From Mycolicibacterium sp. MU0053 (lineage in GTDB: Bacteria > Actinomycetota > Actinomycetes > Mycobacteriales > Mycobacteriaceae), in assembly GCF_963378095.1 (NCBI RefSeq), contig NZ_OY726397.1:4216001-4280000 (forward strand): a stretch of 64,000 nt of DNA, given 5' to 3'. This document shows positions 46,867 to 55,076 of the stretch, piece after piece. Within the stretch, counting starts at the first letter, position 1. Each line of letters begins with the position of its first letter. The notes under the pieces are model-generated. The model saw only the letters and a program-made list of their open reading frames with translations, did no database searches and was not told where the DNA came from. The position numbers and the translations under genes were made by a program.

Positions 46867-48357
46867 CTAATTGTGGTGTGCCCACACACTCTCGGCGACC
46901 CACGGCGACGCCGTCGCCGCCACCGTCCAGGCGGATTCGGCCGGCACGTCGAGCACCTCGTAGCGCTTGGTACCGGCGGCGGTGGCCGCCACCAGCGTCG
47001 CCACCTTGGCCCGCCGCTGAAAGTACGTCTGGCGCACCGTCCATCCGATGATGCCGTCGGTCTGCACGCAGTCCCGGCGCCGTTCCACGCTGCCGCTGCG
47101 GGCCACCAGCCAACGCCCGTCCACCCGGTGCCCCAGTGCCCGCACGCGGTCGATCGCCAGCAGCACGCACAGCACGGTCAGCACCGCCCACAGCGGCCAC
47201 ACCCATCCGGGTGCCCCCACCGTCAACCCCGCGATCACCGCGGCGATCAGCGCCACCGCGGGCACCACCAAGGCGCGAAACCACCGTCGGCGCACCGCGG
47301 CCGGGCCGTGTGCGATCAACGGCCCCGACACCACCTCGGCAGACCCGACCAGATCGGTCAGCACCCGCTGCGCGGTCGCCGTCGGGCACGGCGGCAGCAG
47401 CAGGGAGGACTCCCCCATGCCCGACACGCCCGTCATCACCGCGTCCAGCCGGGCCCCGCCCATCGCACGCACCAGCAGCGGTTCGCGCAGCGTGCCGCCG
47501 CGAAGCCGGCGCAGGTCGTAGGTGTATTCGCGGACCCGCAGCAGGCCGTGGGTCAGGTGCAGGGTGTCGGTGCGGTGGGTCAGCACCAGATTGCCGTAGG
47601 TCAGCAGCGACCGCACCACCGCGAGCACCACCGATGCCAGCAGCACGACCACCAGCACTGCGGCAACGGCTGTCGCCGTGCCGAACCGCGCGGCGGCGTC
47701 CACCCCGGACTGCACGACCGCCGATTCCCGCAGGGTGTCGGCGAACCCGGCCTGAAACATCAGCCCGACCGCGGCCAGAATCATCAGCAGACCGGACGCA
47801 CTCAGCGGGCTGTACCGCAGCCAGGACGGCTTCCAGGAGGCGAGCACCACCGCGGCGGCCGGTGGTCGCTCCGGATCGCCCTGCTGACCGGCCTGCACCG
47901 CGTCGGCGAGCAGCATCGCGCGCAGCTGTTGGACCTGACTCGTTTCGACGGCGTCGAGTTCGAAGACGCCGTCCCCGGTGGCCTGCTGACCGGTGCTGAC
48001 CCGCAACACCGTCAACCCCAGCAGCCGGTGCAACAGCCTGGCCTCGGTCTGCACGGAACGGATTCGGTTGCGCGGCACCGAGAGTGCATTGCGTTGCAGT
48101 ACCCCGGTGCGCAACGAGACATCCTGGTCGTCGATCCGGTAGGTGGTGGTGAACCACCGGGCCAACCCGAGCGCCACGATGGAGCCCACGCCCAGCAGCA
48201 TCCACACCGGGCTGCCGGTCGCCGAGCCCAGCACAATCGAGCCGATCAGCAGCGGCAGCTGACGCAGCACCTCGTGTACCGGGTGCACCAGCAGCATGCG
48301 CGGTGAAAGTCGCTGCCACTCAGGGGCATTCGCGGTGCTGTAGGGCGGCGCCGTCAT
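46867..48357 (-). CDS. PH-domain membrane protein (YdbT-like)
   Basis: This 496-aa protein has several bacterial PH (bPH2/DUF304) units alternating with transmembrane pairs. The first unit reads TTYRIDDQDVSLRTGVLQRNALSVPRNRIRSVQTEARLLHRLLGL, the second is after NLVLTHRTDTLHLTHGLLR, and a third follows RRRDCVQTDGIIGWTVRQTYFQRR. These are characteristic of YdbT, whose exact role is unknown. The ATG overlaps the stop of the YdbS-like gene by 4 nt. Confidence 0.83.
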   Translation of the reverse strand: MTAPPYSTANAPEWQRLSPRMLLVHPVHEVLRQLPLLIGSIVLGSATGSPVWMLLGVGSIVALGLARWFTTTYRIDDQDVSLRTGVLQRNALSVPRNRIRSVQTEARLLHRLLGLTVLRVSTGQQATGDGVFELDAVETSQVQQLRAMLLADAVQAGQQGDPERPPAAAVVLASWKPSWLRYSPLSASGLLMILAAVGLMFQAGFADTLRESAVVQSGVDAAARFGTATAVAAVLVVVLLASVVLAVVRSLLTYGNLVLTHRTDTLHLTHGLLRVREYTYDLRRLRGGTLREPLLVRAMGGARLDAVMTGVSGMGESSLLLPPCPTATAQRVLTDLVGSAEVVSGPLIAHGPAAVRRRWFRALVVPAVALIAAVIAGLTVGAPGWVWPLWAVLTVLCVLLAIDRVRALGHRVDGRWLVARSGSVERRRDCVQTDGIIGWTVRQTYFQRRAKVATLVAATAAGTKRYEVLDVPAESAWTVAATASPWVAESVWAHHN

Positions 48358-48851
48358 GTCGCATCGTGGGCGCCGAGCGCGGCGATGTCGGTCAACTGCG
48401 CGACGACATAGTCGGCCACCGGCGCGTCCAGCGCGACGATGTGTACCGCGCCGGCCGAGGACGCGGTCGTCACCGTCACATTGGCCAACCCGAACAGGCG
48501 GTCCAGCGGCCCGCGGTAGGTGTCGACGGTCTGCACCCGGGAGATCGGCGCGATCCGGCGCTCCTGGGTCAGCCAACCGGTGCGGGTGTACACCGCCTGC
48601 GGGCTGATCTCCCAGCGGTGCACCCGGTAGCGCCACAGCGGGGCGACCACCACCGACACCACCGCGCCCAGCACCGTGAACAGCGCCACCACCGCGTGCA
48701 GCCACAGCCAGCGGCCGTCGACGGCGAACCAGATCAGTTGCGCGAAAGTGAAGATCACCCACGGAATCGCCGCGCCCAGGGCCCACACCACCGGCGCGCT
48801 GCGACTGGGCGGATACGCCGGATCCCTCATCATCTGCACTGGTGCACCCAT
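48354..48851 (-). CDS. PH-domain membrane protein (YdbS-like)
   Basis: This protein of about 165 aa has two transmembrane helices (ALGAAIPWVIFTFAQLIWF; HAVVALFTVLGAVVSVVVA) followed by one bPH2 domain (YRVHRWEISPQAVYTRTGWLTQERRIAPISRVQTVDTYRGPLDRLFGLANVTV as a continuous family match; key parts RIAPISRVQT and LDRLFGL). It forms a coupled pair with the YdbT-like gene. The start is uncertain between ATG 48851 and ATG 48833 or 48830. Confidence 0.8.
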   Translation of the reverse strand: MGAPVQMMRDPAYPPSRSAPVVWALGAAIPWVIFTFAQLIWFAVDGRWLWLHAVVALFTVLGAVVSVVVAPLWRYRVHRWEISPQAVYTRTGWLTQERRIAPISRVQTVDTYRGPLDRLFGLANVTVTTASSAGAVHIVALDAPVADYVVAQLTDIAALGAHDAT

Positions 48852-48921
48852 GGGTAGAGCATGGCTGGCCGGGACACCGGTTGTCGACCGTCGGCGAAAG
48901 CCCGCCACGTATCTTCTAGAC

Positions 48922-49839
48922 ATGAGCCAGAAATGGACCGAAGCCAACGTCCCAGACCAATCCGGCCGCGTCGCGATCGTCACCGGTTCGAACACGGGCC
49001 TGGGTTATGAGACCGCCCGCGTGCTCGCGGCCCGTGGCGCCACCGTGGTCCTCGCTGTCCGCGACGTCGACAAGGGCAACGCGGCCGCCGCCAAGATCCT
49101 CGGCCTGACGCCGCGCGCGGAGGTCTCGGTGCAGCCACTCGATCTGGGATCTCTGCATTCGGTGCGCACCGCGGCGGCCGAGCTGAAGTCCGCCCATCCG
49201 CGCATCGATTTGCTGATCAACAACGGCGGGGTGATGTACCCGCCGAAGCAGGTCACCGCCGACGGCTTCGAATTGCAGTTCGGCACCAATCATCTCGGCC
49301 ACTTCGCGCTCACCGGCCTGCTGCTCGATCAGCTACTGGAGGTCGAAGGTTCCCGGGTGGTGGTGGTCGCGAGCATCGCGCACAACATCCAGGCCGGCAT
49401 CCGCTTCGACGACCTGCAGTGGGAACGGGGCTACAACCGGGTGGCCGCCTACGGTCAGTCCAAGCTGGCCAACGTGATGTTCGCCTATGAACTGCAGCGT
49501 CGACTCGCCGCCGCCGGGGCGCCGACCATCGCGGTCGCCGCCCACCCCGGGATCTCCAACACCGAACTCATGCGCCACATCCCCGGCAACCGACTGCCCG
49601 GCTTCAGCCAGCTCGCCGGCCTGGTGACCAACAGCGCGGCCATGGGTGCGCTGGCGACACTGCGGGCCGCCACCGATCCGGCGGTCGCCGGCGGTCAGTA
49701 CTACGGCCCCGACGGGTTCCGGGAACTGCGCGGCCATCCCGTGCTGGTGACGTCCAACAAGATGTCCCAGGACGTGGCGGTGCAGCAGCGGTTGTGGGCC
49801 GTCTCGGAGGAACTCACCGGCGTCAGTTACGGCGTCTGA
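48922..49839 (+). CDS. Short-chain dehydrogenase/reductase (Rv0439c-like)
   Basis: This SDR oxidoreductase of 305 aa is of the retinol dehydrogenase-like type. Cofactor motif VTGSNTGLGYETARVLAARG (20-39), the acidic/basic selector VLAVRD, INNGGVMY (NNAG variant with Gly for Ala), Ser in VVVVASIAHN and the YGQSK catalytic pair are all present. Its substrate is unknown. The ATG is 6 nt after TATCTT (48910-48915), probably leaderless. moeA starts 1 nt after its stop. Confidence 0.87.
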   Translation: MSQKWTEANVPDQSGRVAIVTGSNTGLGYETARVLAARGATVVLAVRDVDKGNAAAAKILGLTPRAEVSVQPLDLGSLHSVRTAAAELKSAHPRIDLLINNGGVMYPPKQVTADGFELQFGTNHLGHFALTGLLLDQLLEVEGSRVVVVASIAHNIQAGIRFDDLQWERGYNRVAAYGQSKLANVMFAYELQRRLAAAGAPTIAVAAHPGISNTELMRHIPGNRLPGFSQLAGLVTNSAAMGALATLRAATDPAVAGGQYYGPDGFRELRGHPVLVTSNKMSQDVAVQQRLWAVSEELTGVSYGV

Positions 49840-49840
49840 C

Positions 49841-51064
49841 GTGCGCACCGTCGCGGAGCATCAGCGGATCGTCGCCGACCTCATCAGCGCGCGTCCCCCG
49901 ATGACGCTGCCGTTGACCGAGGCCGAGGCGCTGGTGTTGACCGCCGATGTGGTGGCGACGCTGTCGCTGCCCGGTTTCGACAACTCGGCCATGGACGGCT
50001 ACGCGGTGCTGGCCGACGACGTCGCCACCGCCAGTGCCGAGAACCCGGTGAAACTGCCTGTGGCCGAGGATATTCCGGCGGGCCGGACCGACGCGCTGAC
50101 CCTGCATCCGGGCACCGCGCACCGCATCATGACGGGTGCACCGCTGCCCGCGGGCGCCACCGCGGTGGTGCCGGTCGAGGCCACCGACGGGAGCACCGAG
50201 ACCGTCGAGATCCGCGCCGCTGCACCACCGGGACGCCACATCCGCCGCGCCGGCGAGGACGTCGTCGCGGGCACCACGGTGCTGCAGGCCGGTCAGCCGG
50301 TCACCCCGGCGGCGCTGGGTCTGGCGGCCGCGCTCGGCATCGGCACCCTGGCGGTCCGGCCGCGACTGCGGGTGCTGGTGATGTCGACCGGCACCGAGTT
50401 GGTGGCCCCGGGCACGCCGCTGCAACCCGGGCAGATCTACGAGTCCAACGCGGTGATGCTGGCGGCCGCGGTCCGCGAGGCGGGCGCCGAGGTGGTGGCA
50501 TCGCCGATGGCCGGCGACGACGTCGACGAGTTCCGCGCGGCGCTGGAAACCCACCTCGGGGACTCGGACCTGATCATCACCACCGGCGGGGTCAGCGCCG
50601 GGGCCTACGAGGTGGTCAAGGACGCACTCGGCGGCCAGGTGGACTTCGCCAAGGTCGCGATGCAGCCCGGCATGCCCCAGGGCGCCGGTTTCGTCAGGGT
50701 CGGCGGGCCGGCCGGTGAACGCTCGGTGCCGATCATCACCCTGCCGGGCAACCCGGTCAGCGCCCTGGTGTCGTTCGAGGTGTTCATCCGGACCCCGCTG
50801 CGCGCCGCCATGGACCTGCCGCACCCGGCGCGCCGGCAACTGCGGGCGGTGCTCACCGAGGCGTGCACCTCGCCGGGCGGCAAACGACAGTTCCGCCGCG
50901 GCGTGCTGGATCGTGCGACGGGCACCGTCACCAGTTATGGGCCGCCGGCCTCGCATCACCTGCGCTGGCTGGCGTCGGCGAACTGCCTGCTGGAGATACC
51001 CGAGGAGATCACCGACATCGAGGCCGGCACCGCGGTGCGGGTGTGGGACCTCGATGGCGACTAG
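49841..51064 (+). CDS. moeA: Molybdopterin molybdenumtransferase MoeA
   Basis: This 407-aa MoeA (Rv0438c, moeA2) inserts molybdate into adenylylated molybdopterin. N-terminal [18 protein letters not shown] (about 45-62), [47 protein letters not shown] and PQGAGFV...[13 protein letters not shown] cover the four MoeA domains. The GTG starts 1 nt after the SDR stop, so it is co-transcribed with it. Other molybdenum-cofactor genes are not in this window. Confidence 0.93.
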   Translation: MRTVAEHQRIVADLISARPPMTLPLTEAEALVLTADVVATLSLPGFDNSAMDGYAVLADDVATASAENPVKLPVAEDIPAGRTDALTLHPGTAHRIMTGAPLPAGATAVVPVEATDGSTETVEIRAAAPPGRHIRRAGEDVVAGTTVLQAGQPVTPAALGLAAALGIGTLAVRPRLRVLVMSTGTELVAPGTPLQPGQIYESNAVMLAAAVREAGAEVVASPMAGDDVDEFRAALETHLGDSDLIITTGGVSAGAYEVVKDALGGQVDFAKVAMQPGMPQGAGFVRVGGPAGERSVPIITLPGNPVSALVSFEVFIRTPLRAAMDLPHPARRQLRAVLTEACTSPGGKRQFRRGVLDRATGTVTSYGPPASHHLRWLASANCLLEIPEEITDIEAGTAVRVWDLDGD

Positions 51065-51099
51065 GGCCGCTGTCCACCCGACTACATAGAATGGCCGAC

Positions 51100-51810
51100 G
51101 TGGCCAGACGCCCCCGCCCGTCCGATGCTCCGCGCTTCGACCTCGCGCACTTCAGCCAGCTCGTCCGATCCCAGGTCCCGCCGATGCACCCGGCCGGAGT
51201 GCCGTTCGTCGGAGCGAGCCTGGCCGTGGCCGCGCTCGGCCGCCGACGCCGGTGGGTCTGGACGGCCGGACTGGCCGCCGCGGCCGCCAACGCGGCCTTC
51301 TTCCGGCACCCCAGCCGGGTCCCACCGACGCGTCCGGGGGTCATCGTCGCGCCCGCCGACGGTCAGGTGTGTCTGATCGAGAACGCGACCCCGCCGCCCG
51401 AACTCGGCCTGCCCGATGCGCCCCGGCTGCGGGTGAGCATCTTCTTATCGGTGCTCGACGCGCACGTGCAGCGCGCGCCGGTCGGCGGTGAGGTGGTCAC
51501 CGCGATTCACCGCCCGGGCCTGTTCGCCAGCGCGGACCTGCCCTTCGCCAGCACCGACAACGAGCGCAACAGCCTGGTGATCAAGACCGCCGACGGCCAC
51601 GACGTGGTCGTCGTGCAGATCGCGGGCCTGGTGGCCCGCCGCATCGTCTGCGACGTCGGCGTCGGGGACAAGCTCGACATCGGCGACACCTACGGCCTGA
51701 TCCGGTACGGCTCGCGGCTGGACACCTACCTGCCCGACGGCGCGAACGTGCTGGTCTCGTGCGGGCAGCGGACCATCGGCGGCGAAACCGTGATTGCCGA
51801 GATGCCGTGA
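51100..51810 (+). CDS. psd: Phosphatidylserine decarboxylase
   Basis: This 236-aa decarboxylase (Rv0437c 231 aa) makes phosphatidylethanolamine from phosphatidylserine. It keeps [38 protein letters not shown] and the self-cleavage site [11 protein letters not shown], where the Gly-Ser bond yields the pyruvoyl group. I chose the GTG at 51100 because it gives MARRPRP as in M. tuberculosis and lies 7 nt after TAGAAT (51087-51092); an ATG at 51091 is possible. The stop overlaps pssA (GTGA). Confidence 0.94.
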   Translation: MARRPRPSDAPRFDLAHFSQLVRSQVPPMHPAGVPFVGASLAVAALGRRRRWVWTAGLAAAAANAAFFRHPSRVPPTRPGVIVAPADGQVCLIENATPPPELGLPDAPRLRVSIFLSVLDAHVQRAPVGGEVVTAIHRPGLFASADLPFASTDNERNSLVIKTADGHDVVVVQIAGLVARRIVCDVGVGDKLDIGDTYGLIRYGSRLDTYLPDGANVLVSCGQRTIGGETVIAEMP

Positions 51811-52673
51811 AACCACGCATTAACCCCGGGCAGGCCACGCGACTGTTGCCCAGCGCGATGACGGTCGCCGCCATCTGCTTCGGGCTCTCGGCGGTCAAGT
51901 TCGCGCTCGACGGCCGACCCACCGAATCGATGGCGTTCCTGGCCGTCGCCGCGATCCTGGACGCGCTGGACGGCCGGATGGCGCGGCTGCTCAACGCGAC
52001 CTCGAAGATGGGCGAGGAGATCGACTCGCTGGCCGATGCGGTCAACTTCGGGGTGGCGCCGGCACTGATCGTCTACGCCACGCTGCTGTCCGAGGCGCGG
52101 ATCGGCTGGATTGTCGTGCTGCTCTACGCGGTGTGCATCGTGCTGCGGCTGGCGCGCTACAACGCGATGTTGAGCGGCGAGCAGCCCGAATACGAGAAGC
52201 AGTTCTTCACCGGCATGCCCGCCCCCGCCGGGGCGATCGGCGCGATCGGGCCGTTGGCCGCCAAGATGCAGTTCGGCGACGGCTGGTGGACCTCGGAGAT
52301 CGCGGTGTCGGCGTGGATGATCGGCGTCTCGCTGCTGGTGGTCAGCACCATCCCGATGCGCAAGATCCACACCTTCGCGATCCACCCGCGGATGGTGGTC
52401 CCGCTGTTGGCGCTGCTGGCCATCGGCGTGGCCGCCTCGATCCAGTACGGCTACCTGGTGATCCTCGCGATCATCTTGGCCTACGTCATCCACATCCCGT
52501 TCGCGGTGCGCACCAAGGACTGGCTGTCCAAGCATCCCGAGGTCTGGGACGACAAGCCCAAGCAGCAGCGGCAGGCCCGCCGCGCCATCCGCCGCGCCGC
52601 CCACCCGAACCGCCGGCTCGCGGGCCGCCGGTCGGCCGCGCGGCTGGGCCTGCGCAAACCGGGTGGGCCGTGA
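51807..52673 (+). CDS. pssA: CDP-diacylglycerol-serine O-phosphatidyltransferase
   Basis: This 288-aa CDP-alcohol phosphatidyltransferase makes phosphatidylserine for the neighbouring Psd. The catalytic motif D-G-x2-A-R-x8-G-x3-D-x3-D is [20 protein letters not shown] followed by SLAD (about 49-71). Eight or so transmembrane helices are predicted; a basic C-terminal tail ([18 protein letters not shown]) extends beyond most homologues. The GTG overlaps the psd stop and its own stop overlaps the ATPase start, so psd-pssA-ATPase are coupled. Confidence 0.93.
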   Translation: MKPRINPGQATRLLPSAMTVAAICFGLSAVKFALDGRPTESMAFLAVAAILDALDGRMARLLNATSKMGEEIDSLADAVNFGVAPALIVYATLLSEARIGWIVVLLYAVCIVLRLARYNAMLSGEQPEYEKQFFTGMPAPAGAIGAIGPLAAKMQFGDGWWTSEIAVSAWMIGVSLLVVSTIPMRKIHTFAIHPRMVVPLLALLAIGVAASIQYGYLVILAIILAYVIHIPFAVRTKDWLSKHPEVWDDKPKQQRQARRAIRRAAHPNRRLAGRRSAARLGLRKPGGP

Positions 52674-54871
52674 CTCAACTGTCGCTGACGGCGCGGCTGA
52701 ACAACTCCGCCCTCGACGCTCGCCGTGGCGTCGTTCGCCTACACCCGGAAGCCATTGCCGCCCTTGGCATCCGGGAGTGGGACGCGGTCTCGCTGACGGG
52801 CGCGCGGACCACCGCGGCGGTGGTCGGCGTGGCCGGTCCGGGGGTGCCCGCCGGGACCGCACTGCTCGACGACGTCACGCTGTCGAACGCCGGCCTGCGC
52901 GAGGACACGACGGTGGTGGTCGCGCCGGTGACGGTGTACGGCGCCAGGTCCGTCACGGTCACCGGCTCCAGCCTGACCACGCATTCGGTGTCCCCGGCAA
53001 CGTTGCGCCAAGCCCTGCTCGGCAAGGTCATGACGGTCGGTGACACGGTGTCGCTGCTGCCGCGCGACCTGGGCCCCGGCACGTCCACCTCGGCCGCCAG
53101 CACTGCGTTGGCCGCCGCGGTCGGCATCACGTGGACCTCGGAGTTGCTCACGGTCAGCGCGGTCGACCCGCCGGGCCCGGTCAGCGTGCAGCCCAACTCG
53201 GTGGTCAGCTGGGGCGACGCCGAGGAACGCGCCCCGGCCGGCACCGCGGCCCCGACCGCGCCCGCCGCGGCGGCGGCGGAACATCCCCGCGTCGAACTCG
53301 ACGACCTCAAGGGTTCGCACGCCCAGGCCGGCAAGCTCACCGAGTGGCTCAAGCTGTCGCTCGACGAGCCGGAACTGCTCAAGACGCTGGGAGCGGCACC
53401 GCATCTCGGCGTCCTGGTGACGGGCCCGGCCGGTGTCGGCAAGGCCACCATGGTGCGCACGGTGTGCGCGCGGCGCCGCGTCGTCGAACTCGACGGGCCC
53501 GCGGTCGGAGCGTTGGCCGCCGAGGACCGGCTGGGCACGGTCGCCGAGGCGGTGGCCGCGGTCCGCGACGGTGGCGGCGTCCTGCTGATCACCGACGCCG
53601 ACGCGCTGCTGCCCGCGGGCCGCGACGGGCGCCCCGAACCCGTCTCGAGCCTCATCCTGACCGAGTTGCGCAGCGCGGTCACCAGTGCCGGTGTCGCCTT
53701 CGTCGCAACCTCGGCGGTGCCCGATGCCCTGGACGGGCGGTTGCGCGCGCCGGAGTTGTGCGATCGCGAACTCGGCCTGACGCTGCCGGATGCCGCCACC
53801 CGCACCCAACTGCTCGAGGTGCTGCTGCGCGGCGTGCCCACCGAGCCGAAAACCGGCCTGGAATTGTCTGAGATCGCCGGTCGCACACCGGGTTTCGTGG
53901 TCGCCGACCTGCAGGCCCTGGTCCGGGAGACGGCGCTGCGGGCGGCGTCGCGGGCCAGCGCGGACGGTCAACCGCCGGCGCTGACACAGGAGGATCTCAT
54001 CGGCGCGCTGAGCGTGATCCGGCCGCTGTCCCGCTCGGCCACCGAGGAGGTCTCGGTGGGCTCGGTGACGCTCGAGGACGTCGGGGACATGGTGGCCACC
54101 AAGCAGGCGCTGACCGAGGCGGTGCTGTGGCCGCTGCAGCACCCCGACACCTTCGCCCGGCTCGGGGTGGACCCGCCCCGCGGCGTGCTGCTCTACGGCC
54201 CGCCGGGCTGCGGCAAGACGTTCGTGGTGCGCGCGCTGGCCAGCACCGGCCGGCTGTCCGTGCACGCGGTCAAGGGCGCCGAGTTGATGGACAAGTGGGT
54301 CGGCTCCTCGGAGAAGGCCGTGCGCGACCTGTTCAAGCGCGCCCAGGACTCCGCGCCCTCGCTGGTGTTCCTGGACGAGATCGACGCCATGGCCCCGCGC
54401 CGGGGACAGAGTTTCGACTCCGGGGTCACCGACCGGGTGGTGGCGTCGCTGCTCACCGAACTCGACGGCATCGAACCGCTGCGCGACGTCGTGGTGCTCG
54501 GGGCTACCAACCGTCCGGACCTGATCGATCCGGCGCTGCTGCGACCGGGCCGGCTGGAGAAGCTAGTGTTCGTCGAGCCGCCGGACGCCGAGGCCCGCCG
54601 CGACATCCTGACCTCGGCCGCGAAATCGGTGCCGCTGGTCACCGAGGGCGATCAGGCCGTCGATCTCGATGCCATCGCCGCCGAACTCGACGGCTACAGC
54701 GCGGCCGACTGCGTGGCGCTGCTGCGGGAGGCGGCGCTGACGGCGATGCGCAGGTCGATCGACGCCGCCGACGTCACCCTGGCGGATGTGCAGACCGCGC
54801 GCGCGACCGTCCGGCCGTCGCTGGACCCGCTCCAGGTCGAGGCGCTGCGCGCGTTCGCCGCCGGGCGATGA
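52670..54871 (+). CDS. Cdc48-like double AAA+ ATPase (Rv0435c/Msm0858-like)
   Basis: This 733-aa protein has an N-terminal Cdc48-N-like domain (1-180) and two AAA+ modules. D1 has GPAGVGKATM (about 247-256), where Ala follows the P-loop Lys, and LLITDADALLP, with Ala where Walker B has Glu. D2 has GPPGCGKTF (about 507-515), FLDEIDAMAPRRG and GATNRPDLIDPALLRPGR, all intact. D1 therefore probably binds but does not hydrolyse ATP efficiently. The orthologue Msm0858 is a VCP-like hexamer; the substrate is unknown. The GTG overlaps the pssA stop. Confidence 0.93.
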   Translation: MTQLSLTARLNNSALDARRGVVRLHPEAIAALGIREWDAVSLTGARTTAAVVGVAGPGVPAGTALLDDVTLSNAGLREDTTVVVAPVTVYGARSVTVTGSSLTTHSVSPATLRQALLGKVMTVGDTVSLLPRDLGPGTSTSAASTALAAAVGITWTSELLTVSAVDPPGPVSVQPNSVVSWGDAEERAPAGTAAPTAPAAAAAEHPRVELDDLKGSHAQAGKLTEWLKLSLDEPELLKTLGAAPHLGVLVTGPAGVGKATMVRTVCARRRVVELDGPAVGALAAEDRLGTVAEAVAAVRDGGGVLLITDADALLPAGRDGRPEPVSSLILTELRSAVTSAGVAFVATSAVPDALDGRLRAPELCDRELGLTLPDAATRTQLLEVLLRGVPTEPKTGLELSEIAGRTPGFVVADLQALVRETALRAASRASADGQPPALTQEDLIGALSVIRPLSRSATEEVSVGSVTLEDVGDMVATKQALTEAVLWPLQHPDTFARLGVDPPRGVLLYGPPGCGKTFVVRALASTGRLSVHAVKGAELMDKWVGSSEKAVRDLFKRAQDSAPSLVFLDEIDAMAPRRGQSFDSGVTDRVVASLLTELDGIEPLRDVVVLGATNRPDLIDPALLRPGRLEKLVFVEPPDAEARRDILTSAAKSVPLVTEGDQAVDLDAIAAELDGYSAADCVALLREAALTAMRRSIDAADVTLADVQTARATVRPSLDPLQVEALRAFAAGR

Positions 54872-55076
54872 CCCCCGGCGCCGCGGCGCTCTGACCGCAC
54901 GCCCGGGATTACCGGCGCACGCGGGCTGCGACGCCATCCGTAGAATGCCTAACGACAAAGCCCAAAATTTCCGCTGCGCCCGTGTTCAACGGAAGCGGCT
55001 GACACCCCGACCCATGCCAGATCGCCACGCGCTGTCACAACGATTAGGCGCGTAGCCACCGAACGATCGGAGTGCC

